From Kosakonia oryzae (GTDB lineage: Bacteria; Pseudomonadota; Gammaproteobacteria; Enterobacterales; Enterobacteriaceae): DNA of 64,000 bases. Where the stretch lies: the NCBI RefSeq assembly GCF_001658025.2, contig NZ_CP014007.2, positions 2,232,001 to 2,296,000 on the forward strand, in the 5' to 3' direction. Under the pieces are notes generated by a model. The model saw nothing but the letters and a program-made list of their open reading frames with translations, was not told the origin of the DNA and searched no databases. Position numbers and translations under genes: made by a program. This document shows positions 20,791 through 31,472 of the stretch, in pieces (the first letter of the stretch is position 1; the number at the start of each line of letters is the position of its first letter).

Positions 20791-22323
20791 TTACAGGCTA
20801 CTCTGGCGAGGCGGGCATCTTTCCAGCAGTTCCACGCTGCCATCTTCATTTTGCTGCTCCAGCAGCACATCAAACCCCCACAGGCGATGCACGTGTTTCA
20901 GTACTTCCCGGCGGCCTTTATCCAGCGGTGCGCGGTTATGCGGAATATAACGCAGCGTTAATGAGCGATCGCCGCGCAGATCGACATTCCAGACCTGAAT
21001 GTTGGGCTCCAGATTGCTGAGATTGTACTGCGACGACAGGCGCGAGCGAATTTCCCGGTATCCCTCTTCATTATGGATTGCTGCGATCTCCAGGTAGTTA
21101 TTGCGATCGTCATCCAGCACGGTAAAGAAGCGGAAATCACGCATGATTTTCGGCGACATAAACTGGCTAATGAAGCTTTCATCTTTAAAATCGCGCATGG
21201 CGAAATGCAGCGTTTCCAGCCAGTCGGAACCGGCAATATCCGGGAACCAGTAGCGGTCTTCGTCCGTCGGCGACTGGCAAATACGCTTAATATCCTGGAA
21301 CATAGCGAAACCAAGCGCATACGGGTTAATACCGCTGTACCACGGGCTGTTATAGGGGGGCTGGAACACAACGTTTGTGTGACTGTGCAGGAACTCCAGC
21401 ATAAAGCGGTCGGTCACTTTCCCTTCATCATAGAGATGGTTAAGGATGGTGTAATGCCAGAACGTCGCCCAGCCTTCATTCATCACCTGCGTCTGTTTTT
21501 GCGGGTAGAAATACTGGCTGACTTTACGCACGATGCGCAGGATCTCACGCTGCCACGGCTCCAGCAGCGGCGCGTTCTTCTCCATAAAATAGAGCAGGTT
21601 TTCCTGCGGCTCAGACGGATAGCGGCGCGTTTCGGCGGTGGCGCGCTCCTCTTCGCGTTTTGGCAGCGTACGCCACAGCATATTCACCTGGCTTTGCAGA
21701 TACTCCTCGCGGCTTTTCTGCCGGGCTTTTTCCTCCTGCAACGAAATTTTTTGCGGGCGTTTGTAGCGATCCACCCCGTAGTTCATCAGCGCATGGCAAG
21801 AGTCGAGCAGCTTTTCGACTTCATCGACGCCGTACCGCTCTTCGCAGTCAGTAATGTATTTCCGCGCGAAAATAAGGTAATCGACAATTGAACTGGCGTC
21901 GGTCCAGCTGCGGAACAGGTAGTTATTCTTAAAGAAAGAGTTGTGCCCGTAGCAGGCATGCGCCATCACCAGCGCTTGCATGGTGATGGTATTTTCTTCC
22001 ATCAGATAAGCGATACACGGGTTGGAGTTGATGACGATCTCGTAAGCCAGCCCTTGTTGCCCATGTTTATAGAGCCGTTCGGTTTCAATGAATTTCTTAC
22101 CAAACGACCAGTGAGGGTAGTTGATCGGCATACCGACGCTGGAGTAGGCATCCATCATCTGCTCTGAAGTAATGACTTCAATTTGATGCGGATAAGTATC
22201 CAGCCGATAAAGTTTTGCTACCCGGTCGATTTCGGCCAGATAGACATCCAGTAGATCAAAAGTCCAGTCGGGTCCATCACTCAGACGAATAGAGTCCTTA
22301 TTCATTGAGTCAATCGTAGCCAT
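20791..22323 (-). CDS. ycgB: SpoVR-family protein YcgB
   Basis: A 510-residue cytoplasmic protein of the SpoVR family, the E. coli ycgB orthologue. Family motifs are present: ACYGHNSFFKNNYLFR, NEGWATFWHY and NPYALGF. The pattern of His/Glu residues around GWATFWH hints at a metal-bound enzyme-like fold, but the biochemical function is unknown. E. coli ycgB is part of the RpoS-dependent stationary-phase response. It is monocistronic, divergent from dadA, and ends at a shared terminator. Confidence 0.93.
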   Translation of the reverse strand: MATIDSMNKDSIRLSDGPDWTFDLLDVYLAEIDRVAKLYRLDTYPHQIEVITSEQMMDAYSSVGMPINYPHWSFGKKFIETERLYKHGQQGLAYEIVINSNPCIAYLMEENTITMQALVMAHACYGHNSFFKNNYLFRSWTDASSIVDYLIFARKYITDCEERYGVDEVEKLLDSCHALMNYGVDRYKRPQKISLQEEKARQKSREEYLQSQVNMLWRTLPKREEERATAETRRYPSEPQENLLYFMEKNAPLLEPWQREILRIVRKVSQYFYPQKQTQVMNEGWATFWHYTILNHLYDEGKVTDRFMLEFLHSHTNVVFQPPYNSPWYSGINPYALGFAMFQDIKRICQSPTDEDRYWFPDIAGSDWLETLHFAMRDFKDESFISQFMSPKIMRDFRFFTVLDDDRNNYLEIAAIHNEEGYREIRSRLSSQYNLSNLEPNIQVWNVDLRGDRSLTLRYIPHNRAPLDKGRREVLKHVHRLWGFDVLLEQQNEDGSVELLERCPPRQSSL

Positions 22324-22640
22324 TAGCGCGCCCTCATTGTTAGAACACTCTCTGTATGGAGCGTCTCATTTCAAGCATAGAACACGCAATCAATTCTGTA
22401 CGAGAGGGCACTTTTTTGTTCGCGAATTTTGAACCTGATACCGGTATTAATAGTCGGTTTTGCAAAATTTTATACTGCGGCGAAATGTCGCGCAGCAGGA
22501 GATGCTAAATAATCGCAGGCCTTGTGATACGGCGAAGCTGTGAGGAGTGTCACCATAAAAAAGCCATATGTTGAATAATATTTTCATCTGGGTTATCAAT
22601 TTGTAATTAGACGATCGTGCTTTACTCACAGGAGAGGGAT
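22324..22640. other. ycgB-dadA intergenic control region
   Basis: This 317-base AT-rich spacer separates divergent ycgB and dadA. It holds the candidate CRP-dependent promoter for dadAX described separately. In E. coli the dad operon is also bound by Lrp at several AT-rich sites; such sites cannot be picked out reliably by eye. No gene seen. Confidence 0.6.
22539..22581 (+). promoter_or_regulatory. Candidate CRP-dependent promoter of dadAX
   Basis: TGTGA-GGAGTG-TCACC (22539-22554) differs from the CRP consensus half-sites only at the last base. A good -10 TAATAT lies at 22576-22581. If transcription starts near 22588 the CRP site is centred close to -41.5, the class II position. Confidence 0.55.
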
Positions 22641-23939
22641 ATGCGAGTTGTTGTATTGGGAAGCGGCGTTGTGGGCGTCGCCAGTGCCTGGTATTTGCGT
22701 CAGGCGGGTCATGATGTCACGGTGATTGACCGCCAGCCGGGTCCGGCACAGGAAACCAGCGCCGGTAATGCCGGGCAGATTTCCCCCGGTTATGCCGCGC
22801 CCTGGGCCGCGCCGGGTGTGCCGCTGAAGGCCATCAAATGGATGTTCCAGCGCCATGCACCGCTTGCTATCAGCCTTGACGGCACCTCATCACAGCTGAA
22901 ATGGATGTGGCAGATGCTGCGCAACTGCGACGCCCGGCACTATGCAGAGAACAAAGGGCGTATGGTGCGGCTGGCAGAGTACAGCCGCGACTGCCTGAAA
23001 CTGCTCCGTGAAACCACCGGTATTCAGTATGAAGGCCGGCAGGGCGGCACCTTGCAGCTTTTCCGCACCGCCGCCCAGTATGAAAACGCCACCCGCGACA
23101 TTGCCGTATTGCAGGATGCAGGTGTTCCTTACCAGTTGCTGGAATCCGCACGACTGGCTGAGGTTGAGCCTGCGCTGGCGGAAGTGGCGCACAAATTAAC
23201 CGGCGGCCTGCGTTTGCCAAATGATGAAACCGGCGACTGCCAGCTTTTTACTCAGCAACTTGCCAGCATGGCTGAGCAGGCCGGGGTGGTTTTTCGCTTC
23301 AATACTCCAGTGGATCGTCTGCTGTATGAAGGTGAAAACATCTATGGTGTGAAGTGCGGCGAAGAGGTAGTAAAGGCCGATGCGTATGTGATGGCCTTCG
23401 GCTCCTGGTCAACCGGGCTGCTGAAAGGCATTGTTGATATTCCGGTATACCCGCTGAAAGGTTACTCGCTGACGATCCCTGTTGCGCAGGAAGACGGCGC
23501 GCCGGTTTCCACCATCCTCGACGAAACCTACAAAATCGCCATTACGCGGTTTGATAAGCGCATTCGTGTCGGCGGCATGGCGGAAATTGTCGGGTTCAAC
23601 ACCGAGCTGCTGCAACCGCGCCGCGAAACGCTGGAAATGGTGGTACGCGATCTCTTCCCGCGCGGTGGTCGCGTTGAAGAAGCGACATTCTGGACCGGCC
23701 TGCGTCCGATGACGCCGGACGGTACGCCAGTTGTTGGCCGTACGCCGTATAAAAATCTGTGGCTCAACACCGGTCACGGTACGCTGGGCTGGACGATGGC
23801 CTGCGGTTCCGGTCAGTTGCTCAGTGATTTAATGTCCGGCAAAACGCCCGCTATTGCGGCTGACGATCTCTCCGTCGCCCGCTATTTACCTGGCTTTACT
23901 CCGGCTCGCGCACAGCATCTGCATGGCGTTCATAACTGA
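22641..23939 (+). CDS. dadA: D-amino acid dehydrogenase
   Basis: Membrane-associated FAD enzyme that oxidises D-alanine and other D-amino acids to keto acids and ammonia, feeding electrons to the respiratory chain. The 432-residue protein has the E. coli length. The FAD-binding start [17 protein letters not shown] is clear, with the conserved C-terminal [15 protein letters not shown]. The start is ATG 22641 after GGAGAGGG. It forms an operon with dadX 15 bases downstream, so that L-alanine is first racemised and then oxidised. Confidence 0.97.
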   Translation: MRVVVLGSGVVGVASAWYLRQAGHDVTVIDRQPGPAQETSAGNAGQISPGYAAPWAAPGVPLKAIKWMFQRHAPLAISLDGTSSQLKWMWQMLRNCDARHYAENKGRMVRLAEYSRDCLKLLRETTGIQYEGRQGGTLQLFRTAAQYENATRDIAVLQDAGVPYQLLESARLAEVEPALAEVAHKLTGGLRLPNDETGDCQLFTQQLASMAEQAGVVFRFNTPVDRLLYEGENIYGVKCGEEVVKADAYVMAFGSWSTGLLKGIVDIPVYPLKGYSLTIPVAQEDGAPVSTILDETYKIAITRFDKRIRVGGMAEIVGFNTELLQPRRETLEMVVRDLFPRGGRVEEATFWTGLRPMTPDGTPVVGRTPYKNLWLNTGHGTLGWTMACGSGQLLSDLMSGKTPAIAADDLSVARYLPGFTPARAQHLHGVHN

Positions 23940-23954
23940 TAAATATAAGGAAAA

Positions 23955-25028
23955 ATGATGTCTCGTCCGATTCTGGCCTCGCTGGACTTACAAGCGTTAG
24001 GCAATAACTTACAGGTCGTGCGTCGGGCTGCGCCAACAGCGAAGGTCTGGTCAGTGGTTAAGGCGAATGCATACGGTCACGGTATCGATCGTGTCTGGCG
24101 TTCGCTTGCCAGCACCGATGGTTTTGCGATGCTGAACCTCGAAGAGGCCATTTTATTGCGTGAACGCGGCTGGAAAGGGCCGATTCTGATGCTGGAAGGT
24201 TTTTTTCACGCCGATGAGTTACCGCTATTCGATAAATACCGGCTGACCACCAGCCTGCACAGCAACTGGCAGATTAAGGCGCTACAAAATGCGCAACTGC
24301 AAGCGCCGCTGGATATCTATCTGAAGATTAACAGCGGCATGAATCGCCTTGGCTTTATGCCGGATCGCGTGCATACCGTGTGGCAGCAACTGCGGGCGAT
24401 TAACAACGTAAGCAGCATTACCCTGATGTCGCACTTTGCCGAAGCGGAACGCCCGGATGGCATCGCCGGGCCGATGGCGCGTATTACGCAGGCGGCGGAA
24501 GGGCTGGATGCGCCGCGATCGTTATCCAACTCTGCGGCGACGTTATGGCATCCTGAAGCGCATTTCGACTGGGTGCGTCCGGGTATTGTGCTGTATGGCG
24601 CATCGCCTTCCGGTCAATGGCAGGATGTCGCCAACAGCGGTATTCGGCCGGTGATGACGCTCAGCAGCGAAATTATCGCGGTGCAAACGTTAAAAGCGGG
24701 CGAAACGGTCGGTTATGGTTGCCGCTATCGTGCCAGCGAAGAGCAGCGTATCGGTGTGGTGGCCTGCGGTTATGCCGATGGCTATCCGCGCATTGCACCT
24801 TCCGGCACGCCGGTACTGGTCGATGGGATCCGCACCGCAACGGTCGGCGCAATTTCGATGGATATGCTTACGGTTGATTTAACACCTTGCCCGCAGGCCG
24901 GTATCGGTACGCCGGTCGAACTGTGGGGCAAGGAGATAAAAATCGATGAAGTCGCTGCGGCGGCAGGCACGGTTGGGTACGAACTGATGTGCGCACTGGC
25001 GCCGCGCGTGCCTGTTGTGACGGTGTAA
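23955..25028 (+). CDS. dadX: Catabolic alanine racemase
   Basis: PLP enzyme interconverting L- and D-alanine, the catabolic partner of DadA. The 356-357-residue protein has the PLP lysine in VVKANAYGHG (Lys35 counted from the second ATG). The C-terminal catalytic tyrosine region GETVGYG and the MDML motif are present. Two ATGs are adjacent; the one at 23958 has better spacing (six bases) from AAGGA than the one at 23955. Confidence 0.96.
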   Translation: MMSRPILASLDLQALGNNLQVVRRAAPTAKVWSVVKANAYGHGIDRVWRSLASTDGFAMLNLEEAILLRERGWKGPILMLEGFFHADELPLFDKYRLTTSLHSNWQIKALQNAQLQAPLDIYLKINSGMNRLGFMPDRVHTVWQQLRAINNVSSITLMSHFAEAERPDGIAGPMARITQAAEGLDAPRSLSNSAATLWHPEAHFDWVRPGIVLYGASPSGQWQDVANSGIRPVMTLSSEIIAVQTLKAGETVGYGCRYRASEEQRIGVVACGYADGYPRIAPSGTPVLVDGIRTATVGAISMDMLTVDLTPCPQAGIGTPVELWGKEIKIDEVAAAAGTVGYELMCALAPRVPVVTV

Positions 25029-25043
25029 CTTACTGCGAGGCGG

Positions 25044-26777
25044 TTATTCCGCCTCGTCTTCTGCCACTCTGACGCCCACTTTTGACACCGCGTTGTCGGC
25101 TTTTTCGGCCACCGTCCAGATCATTCCGGCAAACTCAACCTGGTCACCCACCACCGGTGCTGCCCCCAACAACTGCTGAACAATATCGCCCAGCGTCTGC
25201 TGGTTATCGCGGTGCTCAAGCCCTTCCTCCAGACCGTAAATCAGTGCCACGTCGGCGAATTTGGCATCGGCTTCGAGGATAAAATCGCCAAAGAAACGCT
25301 GATCCAGCGCCACCGGCGGCGACTGACTAAACAGCTTGCCGAGCGCCGGGAGATCGCGCTCGCGACCAATAACGCACAGCACATCGCCTTCCCGCAACCG
25401 GGTGCTGCCGGTCGGATGCAACAGACTATTACCGCGAAACAGCGCCGCAATGCGCGTCTCTTCCGGCATGTGCAAATCACGCAGCGCCGCGCCCACGCAC
25501 CATTTATCGGCGCTAAGTTGATAGACGAACTGCTCGAAGGGATTATCCGGGTGAATGTCCAGCCCCACGCGAGAAACAGGCCAGCCGACCGGCGGCACCA
25601 CCACTTTGGCTTTTTTCGCCGCCCAGGTGAGCGAAGTCCCCTGGAATAGCAGTGAGATCAGCACCACGAAGAAGGCAACGTTAAAGAACAGCCGCGCATT
25701 ATCCAGCCCGGCCATCATCGGGAAGGTTGCGAGAATAATCGGCACAGCGCCGCGTAGCCCCACCCAACTGATAAACACGCGCTCACGCAGATTGAAACCG
25801 CGGAACGGCAGCAGGCTGGCAAACACCGACAACGGACGGGCGATAAAAATCATCCATGCGGAGAGGATCAGGGCAGAGACGGCAATTGGCAGCAGATCGG
25901 ACGGCGTGACCAGCAGACCCAGCACGAGGAACATGGCGATTTGCGCCAGCCAGGCCAGCCCATCGAAGTTTTGCAAAATCCCGTAACGGTTGCGGATCGG
26001 CCGGTTGCCCAGCACAAAACCACATAAATAAACGGCCAGAATACCGCTGCCGTGCAGGGCCGTCGTCAGGGCAAAAACCAGAATACCGCCGCTGAGCGCC
26101 AGCAGCGGGTAGAGACCCGGCGGCAGGGCGATACGGTTGATCATCTGTTGCAGCAGGTAGCCGCCCGCGCCGCCCAGCAGAATGCCGAGACCAAACTCCT
26201 GCACGATATGCACCAGGAACATCACATCGAGATCGGCTTTGTGCTTCTGGATCATCTCAATCAGCGTGATGGTCAGGAAGACCGCCATCGGATCGTTACT
26301 GCCCGACTCGATCTCCAGCGTGGAGCCGACGCGCTCGTTCAGCCCTTTGCCTCCCAGTAGCGAGAACACCGCTGCTGCATCGGTGGAACCGACAATCGCG
26401 CCAATCAGCAGCCCTTCCATCAGGTTGAGCTTGAACAACCACGCGGCCATCATGCCGGTAAGACTGGAGGTGACCAGCACACCGACAGTGGCGAGCGAAA
26501 GCGCGGGGCCGAGTGCGACGCGAAAGGAGCTGGCGCGGGTTCGCATACCGCCATCCAGCAAAATAATCGCCAGCGCGAGGTTACTGACCATATAAGCCAG
26601 CGGGTAGTTATCGAACGGGATCCCGCCGATACCGTCAATGCCGGCTAACATACCGATGACCAGGAAAATGACCAGGATAGGAATACCAAGGCGGGAAGAG
26701 AAAGAACTCAATAAGATGCTACAGGTTACAAGAACAGAACCCAGAATAAACAGACTAATTATCGCCTCAGCGTCCAA
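25044..26777 (-). CDS. cvrA: K+/H+ antiporter, NhaP2/CvrA family
   Basis: Inner-membrane cation/proton antiporter of the CPA1 family (577 residues). About 12-13 hydrophobic helices occupy residues 1-390, including [12 protein letters not shown] and [11 protein letters not shown] with conserved acidic residues. A TrkA-C-like regulatory region (about 410-490) and a CorC_HlyC-type C-terminal domain follow. E. coli CvrA (YcgO) affects cell volume at low osmolarity. The gene stands alone on the minus strand. Confidence 0.94.
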   Translation of the reverse strand: MDAEAIISLFILGSVLVTCSILLSSFSSRLGIPILVIFLVIGMLAGIDGIGGIPFDNYPLAYMVSNLALAIILLDGGMRTRASSFRVALGPALSLATVGVLVTSSLTGMMAAWLFKLNLMEGLLIGAIVGSTDAAAVFSLLGGKGLNERVGSTLEIESGSNDPMAVFLTITLIEMIQKHKADLDVMFLVHIVQEFGLGILLGGAGGYLLQQMINRIALPPGLYPLLALSGGILVFALTTALHGSGILAVYLCGFVLGNRPIRNRYGILQNFDGLAWLAQIAMFLVLGLLVTPSDLLPIAVSALILSAWMIFIARPLSVFASLLPFRGFNLRERVFISWVGLRGAVPIILATFPMMAGLDNARLFFNVAFFVVLISLLFQGTSLTWAAKKAKVVVPPVGWPVSRVGLDIHPDNPFEQFVYQLSADKWCVGAALRDLHMPEETRIAALFRGNSLLHPTGSTRLREGDVLCVIGRERDLPALGKLFSQSPPVALDQRFFGDFILEADAKFADVALIYGLEEGLEHRDNQQTLGDIVQQLLGAAPVVGDQVEFAGMIWTVAEKADNAVSKVGVRVAEDEAE

Positions 26778-26898
26778 TGTGGTGCTTCTCCTTAATCCTC
26801 GCCAGTGGGAATCACCCGGGCCAGAAACCCGGGGTTGGTAACTTCACTTCATAATAACGGCAGAAACAGTGTCTTAATAAGAACATTAAGCACTTTTT

Positions 26899-27810
26899 TT
26901 ACCCGGAGATCACAGGATGACCGGTCAGCGTCAATAGTGTTTTATCAGTATGTTGCAGTTGGGCAAACGCGCCTAACGGCAGGGTGACCGTTTGCGGTTC
27001 ATGACCGAAGGCCAGCCCGCTAATGACCGGGATAGTCAGTTGCGAACGCAGGTAATCCACCATCTTTGTAAGATTGTAGCCCGCATCGTAATCGTTAGGT
27101 TGGGCGTGGGAGAAACTCCCGAGAATGAGTGCCTGTTGCTGCGCCAGAATCCCGGCGTGTAGCAGTTGCAAAAGCATACGTTCAACGCGATAAGGATGTT
27201 CATTAATATCTTCCACCACCAGAATACCGCCCGGTATTGACGGTAACCACGGCGTGCCGATAAGTGAAGTCAGCATCGCCAGATTCCCGCCCCATAGCGT
27301 GCCTTCAACATGGCACTGCGGGCCAATGCCGTTCCACTCGATGCTGAAGGTCGGGCTGGTCAACGCGCGCCAGAAGTGCTCCTGCGTGAAGGCGTCCAGC
27401 GTGTCTGCGCCGAAATTACCCGCCAGCATCGGCCCGCTAAAGGTAATGACGTTGCCGGTTGCCAGCAGGCCAAGCTGGATCGCCGTAAAATCACTGTGGC
27501 CGCAAATCAGCAGCGGTTGCTGTTGCTGACGCGCCGCGATGCCCTGCCAGTCAATATCAGCCAGCAAACGGCTGGCACCATAGCCGCCGCGCACCGCCAT
27601 CACAATCGTATTGTTGCCCGCCAGGGTTGCCAGCGCGTTGATGTCGGCCAGGCGCTCTTTATCGCTGCCGGCAAACCGCTCGCTGCGCCGGGTGATGACG
27701 GATGGATTGGTAATGTGATGCCCCTGCTGCGTCAGACGTTCGGCGGCAAGTGCCGCCGCGTGCTGATTAATGCAATAACCGGAAGGGGCAATCAAATGGA
27801 TGGTGGACAT
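26899..27810 (-). CDS. ldcA: Murein tetrapeptide (L,D-)carboxypeptidase
   Basis: Cytoplasmic serine peptidase of family S66 that trims the terminal D-alanine from recycled murein tetrapeptides. The 303-residue protein has the nucleophile Ser106 in CGHSDF and the catalytic Glu in VEDINEHPYRVERM. The His lies in FGHEPQTVTLPLG. It is divergent from emtA, another murein enzyme, with 100 bases between them. Confidence 0.95.
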   Translation of the reverse strand: MSTIHLIAPSGYCINQHAAALAAERLTQQGHHITNPSVITRRSERFAGSDKERLADINALATLAGNNTIVMAVRGGYGASRLLADIDWQGIAARQQQQPLLICGHSDFTAIQLGLLATGNVITFSGPMLAGNFGADTLDAFTQEHFWRALTSPTFSIEWNGIGPQCHVEGTLWGGNLAMLTSLIGTPWLPSIPGGILVVEDINEHPYRVERMLLQLLHAGILAQQQALILGSFSHAQPNDYDAGYNLTKMVDYLRSQLTIPVISGLAFGHEPQTVTLPLGAFAQLQHTDKTLLTLTGHPVISG

Positions 27811-27910
27811 GGCATTTCCTTGCTGACATCTATAGGGAAACAGTTATCATGCCGCTAACCTGTATCGTTGTCATCCGCAGTGATGAGCCCCCGAAGAAGG
27901 ATTTGTTGGC

Positions 27911-28522
27911 GTGAAATTAAGATGGTTTGCTTTTTTAGTGGTACTTTTGGCCGGATGTAGTTCAAGACAGGATTACCGCCAGCCGGACTGGAATCCGGAA
28001 GTGCCGGTGAAACGGGCGATGCAATGGATGCCGATCACCGAGAAGGCGGGCGCGGCGTGGGGTGTCAGCCCGCGGCTGCTGACGGCGATGATTGCCGTGG
28101 AATCCGGAGGAAACCCGAACCTGGTGAGTAAATCCAATGCGGTAGGGCTGATGCAACTGAAAGCGTCAACCGCCGGACGTGAAGTCTACCGTTATATGGG
28201 CTGGAGCGGTCAACCCTCCAGTAGCGAACTGAAAAATCCCGAACGCAATATTTCTATGGGCGCAGCTTATTTAAGCATTCTCGAACATGGGCCGCTGGCG
28301 GGGATCCGCGACCAGCGGGTGATGCAGTACGCGCTGGTCGTTTCCTATGTTAACGGTGCCGGAGCATTGCTGCGCACGTTCTCATCGGATCGCGGCGAAG
28401 CGATTGACGAGATCAATGATTTGAGCGCTGACGCTTTTCTGAAACACGTGGCGGAGAAACACCCCGCGCCACAAGCGCCGCGCTATATCTGGAAAGTACA
28501 AAAAGCGATGGATGCGATGTAA
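27911..28522 (+). CDS. emtA: Membrane-bound lytic murein transglycosylase E
   Basis: Outer-membrane lipoprotein that cleaves peptidoglycan glycan strands endolytically with 1,6-anhydro product formation. The 203-residue protein has the E. coli length. The lipobox is LLAGC (Cys16) and the catalytic Glu64 lies in AVESGGNPN, with the SLT motif GLMQLKAST following. The start is GTG at 27911, after the purine-rich GAAGAAGG. Its stop codon directly abuts the stop of convergent ycgR. Confidence 0.95.
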   Translation: MKLRWFAFLVVLLAGCSSRQDYRQPDWNPEVPVKRAMQWMPITEKAGAAWGVSPRLLTAMIAVESGGNPNLVSKSNAVGLMQLKASTAGREVYRYMGWSGQPSSSELKNPERNISMGAAYLSILEHGPLAGIRDQRVMQYALVVSYVNGAGALLRTFSSDRGEAIDEINDLSADAFLKHVAEKHPAPQAPRYIWKVQKAMDAM

Positions 28523-29281
28523 TCAGCGCACCCGGTTGGCGCGTTCGCGCGCCTCGCGCTCCAGGGCGAAGATAATGCGCTGGAGCTCGCGCTCAACGCC
28601 GGGGCTGACATTCAGAAAGCGGAAGCTCAGGCGTGGCGTAACGATGGTGCTGTTTTTCCCGTCCACCACTTTGCGCTCGCCAATCGCAATCAGCTGTGCG
28701 TCAAAATAAAATTGCCCCCAGGACGCCATGTCCAGTTCCACATGCGAAAAGCGCATGCCCGGTTGCAGTGCCGGGGGTAATTCGCCATCCAGCAGGGCGC
28801 CCATCCCGCCTAATGAGAGGTCGAACAGGCGAAAGCGGATCTCGCTTTTGTCCGGCATCAACGCTTTACAAAAATAAGCCGGATGGAGCGGGGCGCTGAT
28901 ACGGAAATATTCTCGGCGCTGAATAAACCACAGCGAATCCGGCAGCGCGGAAATAAATGCCGGCAGCGCCTGGTAATCACCAGCGGCAAGCCCGGGCAGT
29001 GTAAATTCAACTTTGGCGCCTTGTGTTTCTGCGGTAATTGTCACTTTCCCGGCACGCTGCACTGCGTTGTTCTCATACTCCTGGCTACCAAAATCCATCA
29101 CCAGCTCTTCCGGATTGACTTCCAGTATCTTACTGATGAACTGACCGCTGCCCCAGGTAATGCAGACAGGCACCTGGCTTTTTTGCAGATCGCGCAAAAC
29201 ACCCAGTACGGCCAGAGGATTTTGTTTCAGGAACTGCTCACTGTAGTTGCTCACGCCGAATGGCTCCTTGATGACTGACAC
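28523..29281 (-). CDS. ycgR: c-di-GMP-responsive flagellar brake YcgR
   Basis: PilZ-domain protein that, bound to c-di-GMP, interacts with the flagellar motor and slows swimming. The 252-residue protein has an N-terminal YcgR domain and a C-terminal PilZ domain. The ligand motifs are both present: RREYFR (RxxxR) and DLSLGG (DxSxxG). It is slightly longer than E. coli YcgR (244) at the N-terminus. Together with pdeD it forms the c-di-GMP content of this window. Confidence 0.95.
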   Translation of the reverse strand: MSVIKEPFGVSNYSEQFLKQNPLAVLGVLRDLQKSQVPVCITWGSGQFISKILEVNPEELVMDFGSQEYENNAVQRAGKVTITAETQGAKVEFTLPGLAAGDYQALPAFISALPDSLWFIQRREYFRISAPLHPAYFCKALMPDKSEIRFRLFDLSLGGMGALLDGELPPALQPGMRFSHVELDMASWGQFYFDAQLIAIGERKVVDGKNSTIVTPRLSFRFLNVSPGVERELQRIIFALEREARERANRVR

Positions 29282-29394
29282 ACCGTCGTTGGGTTATCGG
29301 CAATTTCAGAGATAACTTAATACAAATACTGCGAAAAATTTTCCCGGAAGAGGGGATTAAGTCTGTGAGATGAAAAAGTTTTGTCGCCGACAAC

Positions 29395-29400
29395 TATACT
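29395..29400 (+). promoter_or_regulatory. Candidate -10 element for ymgE
   Basis: TATACT in the context CAACTATACTGTAG, 65 bases before the ymgE ATG, looks like a -10 with a C upstream as RNA polymerase sigma-S prefers. No clear -35 is present. Transglycosylase-associated proteins of this family are stress-induced in E. coli. Confidence 0.4.
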
Positions 29401-29464
29401 GTAGCTAATGCGCCGCCGTTGTGGTGCGTGCGTGTAAACGAAACAAGCAGAAGGAGAAAGTAAA

Positions 29465-29719
29465 ATGGGCATTCTTGCGTGGATCCTTTTTGGTTTGATA
29501 GCTGGCATTATTGCTAAATTAATCATGCCCGGACGGGATGGTGGCGGATTTATTCTGACTTGTATTCTGGGGATTGTGGGGGCGGTTGTTGGGGGCTGGC
29601 TGGCGACAACGTTTGGTTTTGGCGGTGATATTACCGGCTTTAATCTGCACAGCTTCCTTGTTGCGGTCGTTGGCGCTATCGTCGTGCTGGCGGTATTCAG
29701 GCTGTTGCGCAGAGATTAA
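29465..29719 (+). CDS. ymgE: GlsB/YeaQ/YmgE-family small membrane protein
   Basis: An 84-residue inner-membrane protein with three hydrophobic segments (about 2-22, 30-50 and 58-80) and the conserved loop KLIMPGRDGGG. It is named transglycosylase-associated, but no enzyme activity is shown and its role is unknown; relatives are general-stress proteins. The ribosome site AAGGAG is well placed. It almost matches E. coli YmgE and is followed by a terminator shared with treA. Confidence 0.93.
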   Translation: MGILAWILFGLIAGIIAKLIMPGRDGGGFILTCILGIVGAVVGGWLATTFGFGGDITGFNLHSFLVAVVGAIVVLAVFRLLRRD

Positions 29720-29734
29720 CACTTCCGCTTCAGT

Positions 29735-29763
29735 AAAAAGGCCGCAATCGCTGCGGCCTTTTT
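29735..29763. terminator. Bidirectional terminator between ymgE and treA
   Basis: AAAAAGGCCGCA / TGCGGCCTTTTT with an ATCGC loop; A-run and T-run on opposite sides serve ymgE (plus) and treA (minus). Confidence 0.88.
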
Positions 29764-29768
29764 CATGT

Positions 29769-31472
29769 TTACTGCGCGGCTTTTTGTTCGGCAGGCGCAG
29801 GTTGTTTTGCGGTGGCCACTGGTTGCGTTTGTGGCACGTTGTCGCAGGGTTTCTCTTTCGGGCACACCAGATCCAGCATTTTCAGCGTGACGCCGTTAGT
29901 CCAGCCAAAGCCGTCCTGCAGCGGATACTCGCCGCCACCGCCGCCCGTACCGGTGGTGCTGACATCATATTTTTCCACCAGTTTTTTCTCGCGGTCGTAG
30001 GTGTGCTGAACATTGGTCAGGAAGCGCCAGCTCACCTCCTGCGAAAGTTTCTGCTGCTGGTAATTTTGCAGCCCCTCGGCGGCAACCCATTGCAGCGGTG
30101 CCCAGCCGTTAGGCGCATCCCACTGTTGTCCGCTATTCACGGTGGTGGTAGTGATGCCGCCGGGTTTCAGTAGCCGCGCCTGCGTGGCGGCAGCCACTTT
30201 ATCCGCACGATCCTTCGCCGCCGCGTTGACAAACAGCGGGAAGAGCGCCGCTGCGGTGAGCTGGTTTCTGACCTTATGGGTTTTCAGATCGTAATCCGCG
30301 TACCAGCCCTCTTTTTCGTTCCACAGATTGGCTTCAATGCCTTTCTGCCGCGCGGTGGCAAGAGCTTCATACTGGGTGGCCTTTGCGGCATCGCCGGAAA
30401 CCTGATAGCCACGGGCAAGCATTTTTTCCATTTTGAACATCAACGCGTTCAGATCCACGGGGACAATGCTGGTGGTGCGAATAGTACCGAGCTGTTGCGG
30501 GTTATCCATCCAGCGCGAACTGAAATCCCAGCCCGAAGCGGCAGCGGAACGCAAATCGCGATAGATCTCCGTGGCAGGGCGGTTAGGGTTATTTTTCGCC
30601 GTCGTGACATCATCAAGCCACGATTCCGGACGCGGCGTATCGCGGTCGTCCCAGTAGCGGTTTAACACGGTTCCGTCATTCAGTTTCACCACGCGCTGGC
30701 TCGCCTGGCCCGGTTGCAGGCTATCGACGCCTTCCATCCAGTAGCGATACTCTTTTTCCATCTGCGGCAGCCAGGTTTTCAGCGCCTCATCACCATCATG
30801 GGTGGCCAATAGTTCAACCATCAAGGCGAAAAACGGCGGCTGCGAACGGCTCAGATAGTAGGTGCGGTTGCCGTTGGGAATATGTCCCCAGGTATCAATT
30901 TCGTGCGCGAAGTTGGTCACCATATCGTTGATCTTGTCCCAGTGTCCGCTTTCGGCGAGGCCCAGCATCGTGAAGTAGCTGTCCCAGTAATAGACTTCGC
31001 GGAAACGACCGCCAGGCACGACATAGGGTTTTGGCAGCGGCAGCAGGGAATCCCATTTACCGGCGCTATCCGTTGTGCGTGTCAACACGGGCCACAGGCC
31101 GTCAATATGCTCGCGCAGGCTCTGTCCTTCAGGCGGAACATAGGCCTCGCCCTCTTTCGGTAAGGTAAAGTTAACATCGACGAAGTGGCGCAAATCGAAA
31201 CTGGTTTGATTACGCTGCATCCGGTAATCCGCGAGGATCATCAGCGGATCGCCTTTGGGGACGGCATCGGCAAAGGTTTTTTGATCGGGAAAAAGTTTGG
31301 CGCTTTGCACATCATTAAACAGCGGGCCGAGCAGGATATCCGGTGATTGCTGCGCATTCGGAGCATCTGCGGATAGTGCATGGGGAACAACAGCAAGTAA
31401 TGCTCCACCCAAAACGACGTGCATTGCCAGCAACAGCGAACGCGGCTGGCGCATAACAGGTTTTATCATCAA
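29769..31472 (-). CDS. treA: Periplasmic trehalase
   Basis: Glycoside hydrolase family 37 enzyme that splits trehalose to glucose in the periplasm, allowing growth on trehalose at high osmolarity. The 567-residue protein has an N-terminal signal peptide (cleavage expected near ALSADA, residue 35). Both trehalase signatures are present: [15 protein letters not shown] and [10 protein letters not shown]. The C-terminus ends in an Ala/Pro/Gln-rich tail ([13 protein letters not shown]). It is the last core-genome gene before the secretion locus. Confidence 0.95.
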   Translation of the reverse strand: MMIKPVMRQPRSLLLAMHVVLGGALLAVVPHALSADAPNAQQSPDILLGPLFNDVQSAKLFPDQKTFADAVPKGDPLMILADYRMQRNQTSFDLRHFVDVNFTLPKEGEAYVPPEGQSLREHIDGLWPVLTRTTDSAGKWDSLLPLPKPYVVPGGRFREVYYWDSYFTMLGLAESGHWDKINDMVTNFAHEIDTWGHIPNGNRTYYLSRSQPPFFALMVELLATHDGDEALKTWLPQMEKEYRYWMEGVDSLQPGQASQRVVKLNDGTVLNRYWDDRDTPRPESWLDDVTTAKNNPNRPATEIYRDLRSAAASGWDFSSRWMDNPQQLGTIRTTSIVPVDLNALMFKMEKMLARGYQVSGDAAKATQYEALATARQKGIEANLWNEKEGWYADYDLKTHKVRNQLTAAALFPLFVNAAAKDRADKVAAATQARLLKPGGITTTTVNSGQQWDAPNGWAPLQWVAAEGLQNYQQQKLSQEVSWRFLTNVQHTYDREKKLVEKYDVSTTGTGGGGGEYPLQDGFGWTNGVTLKMLDLVCPKEKPCDNVPQTQPVATAKQPAPAEQKAAQ

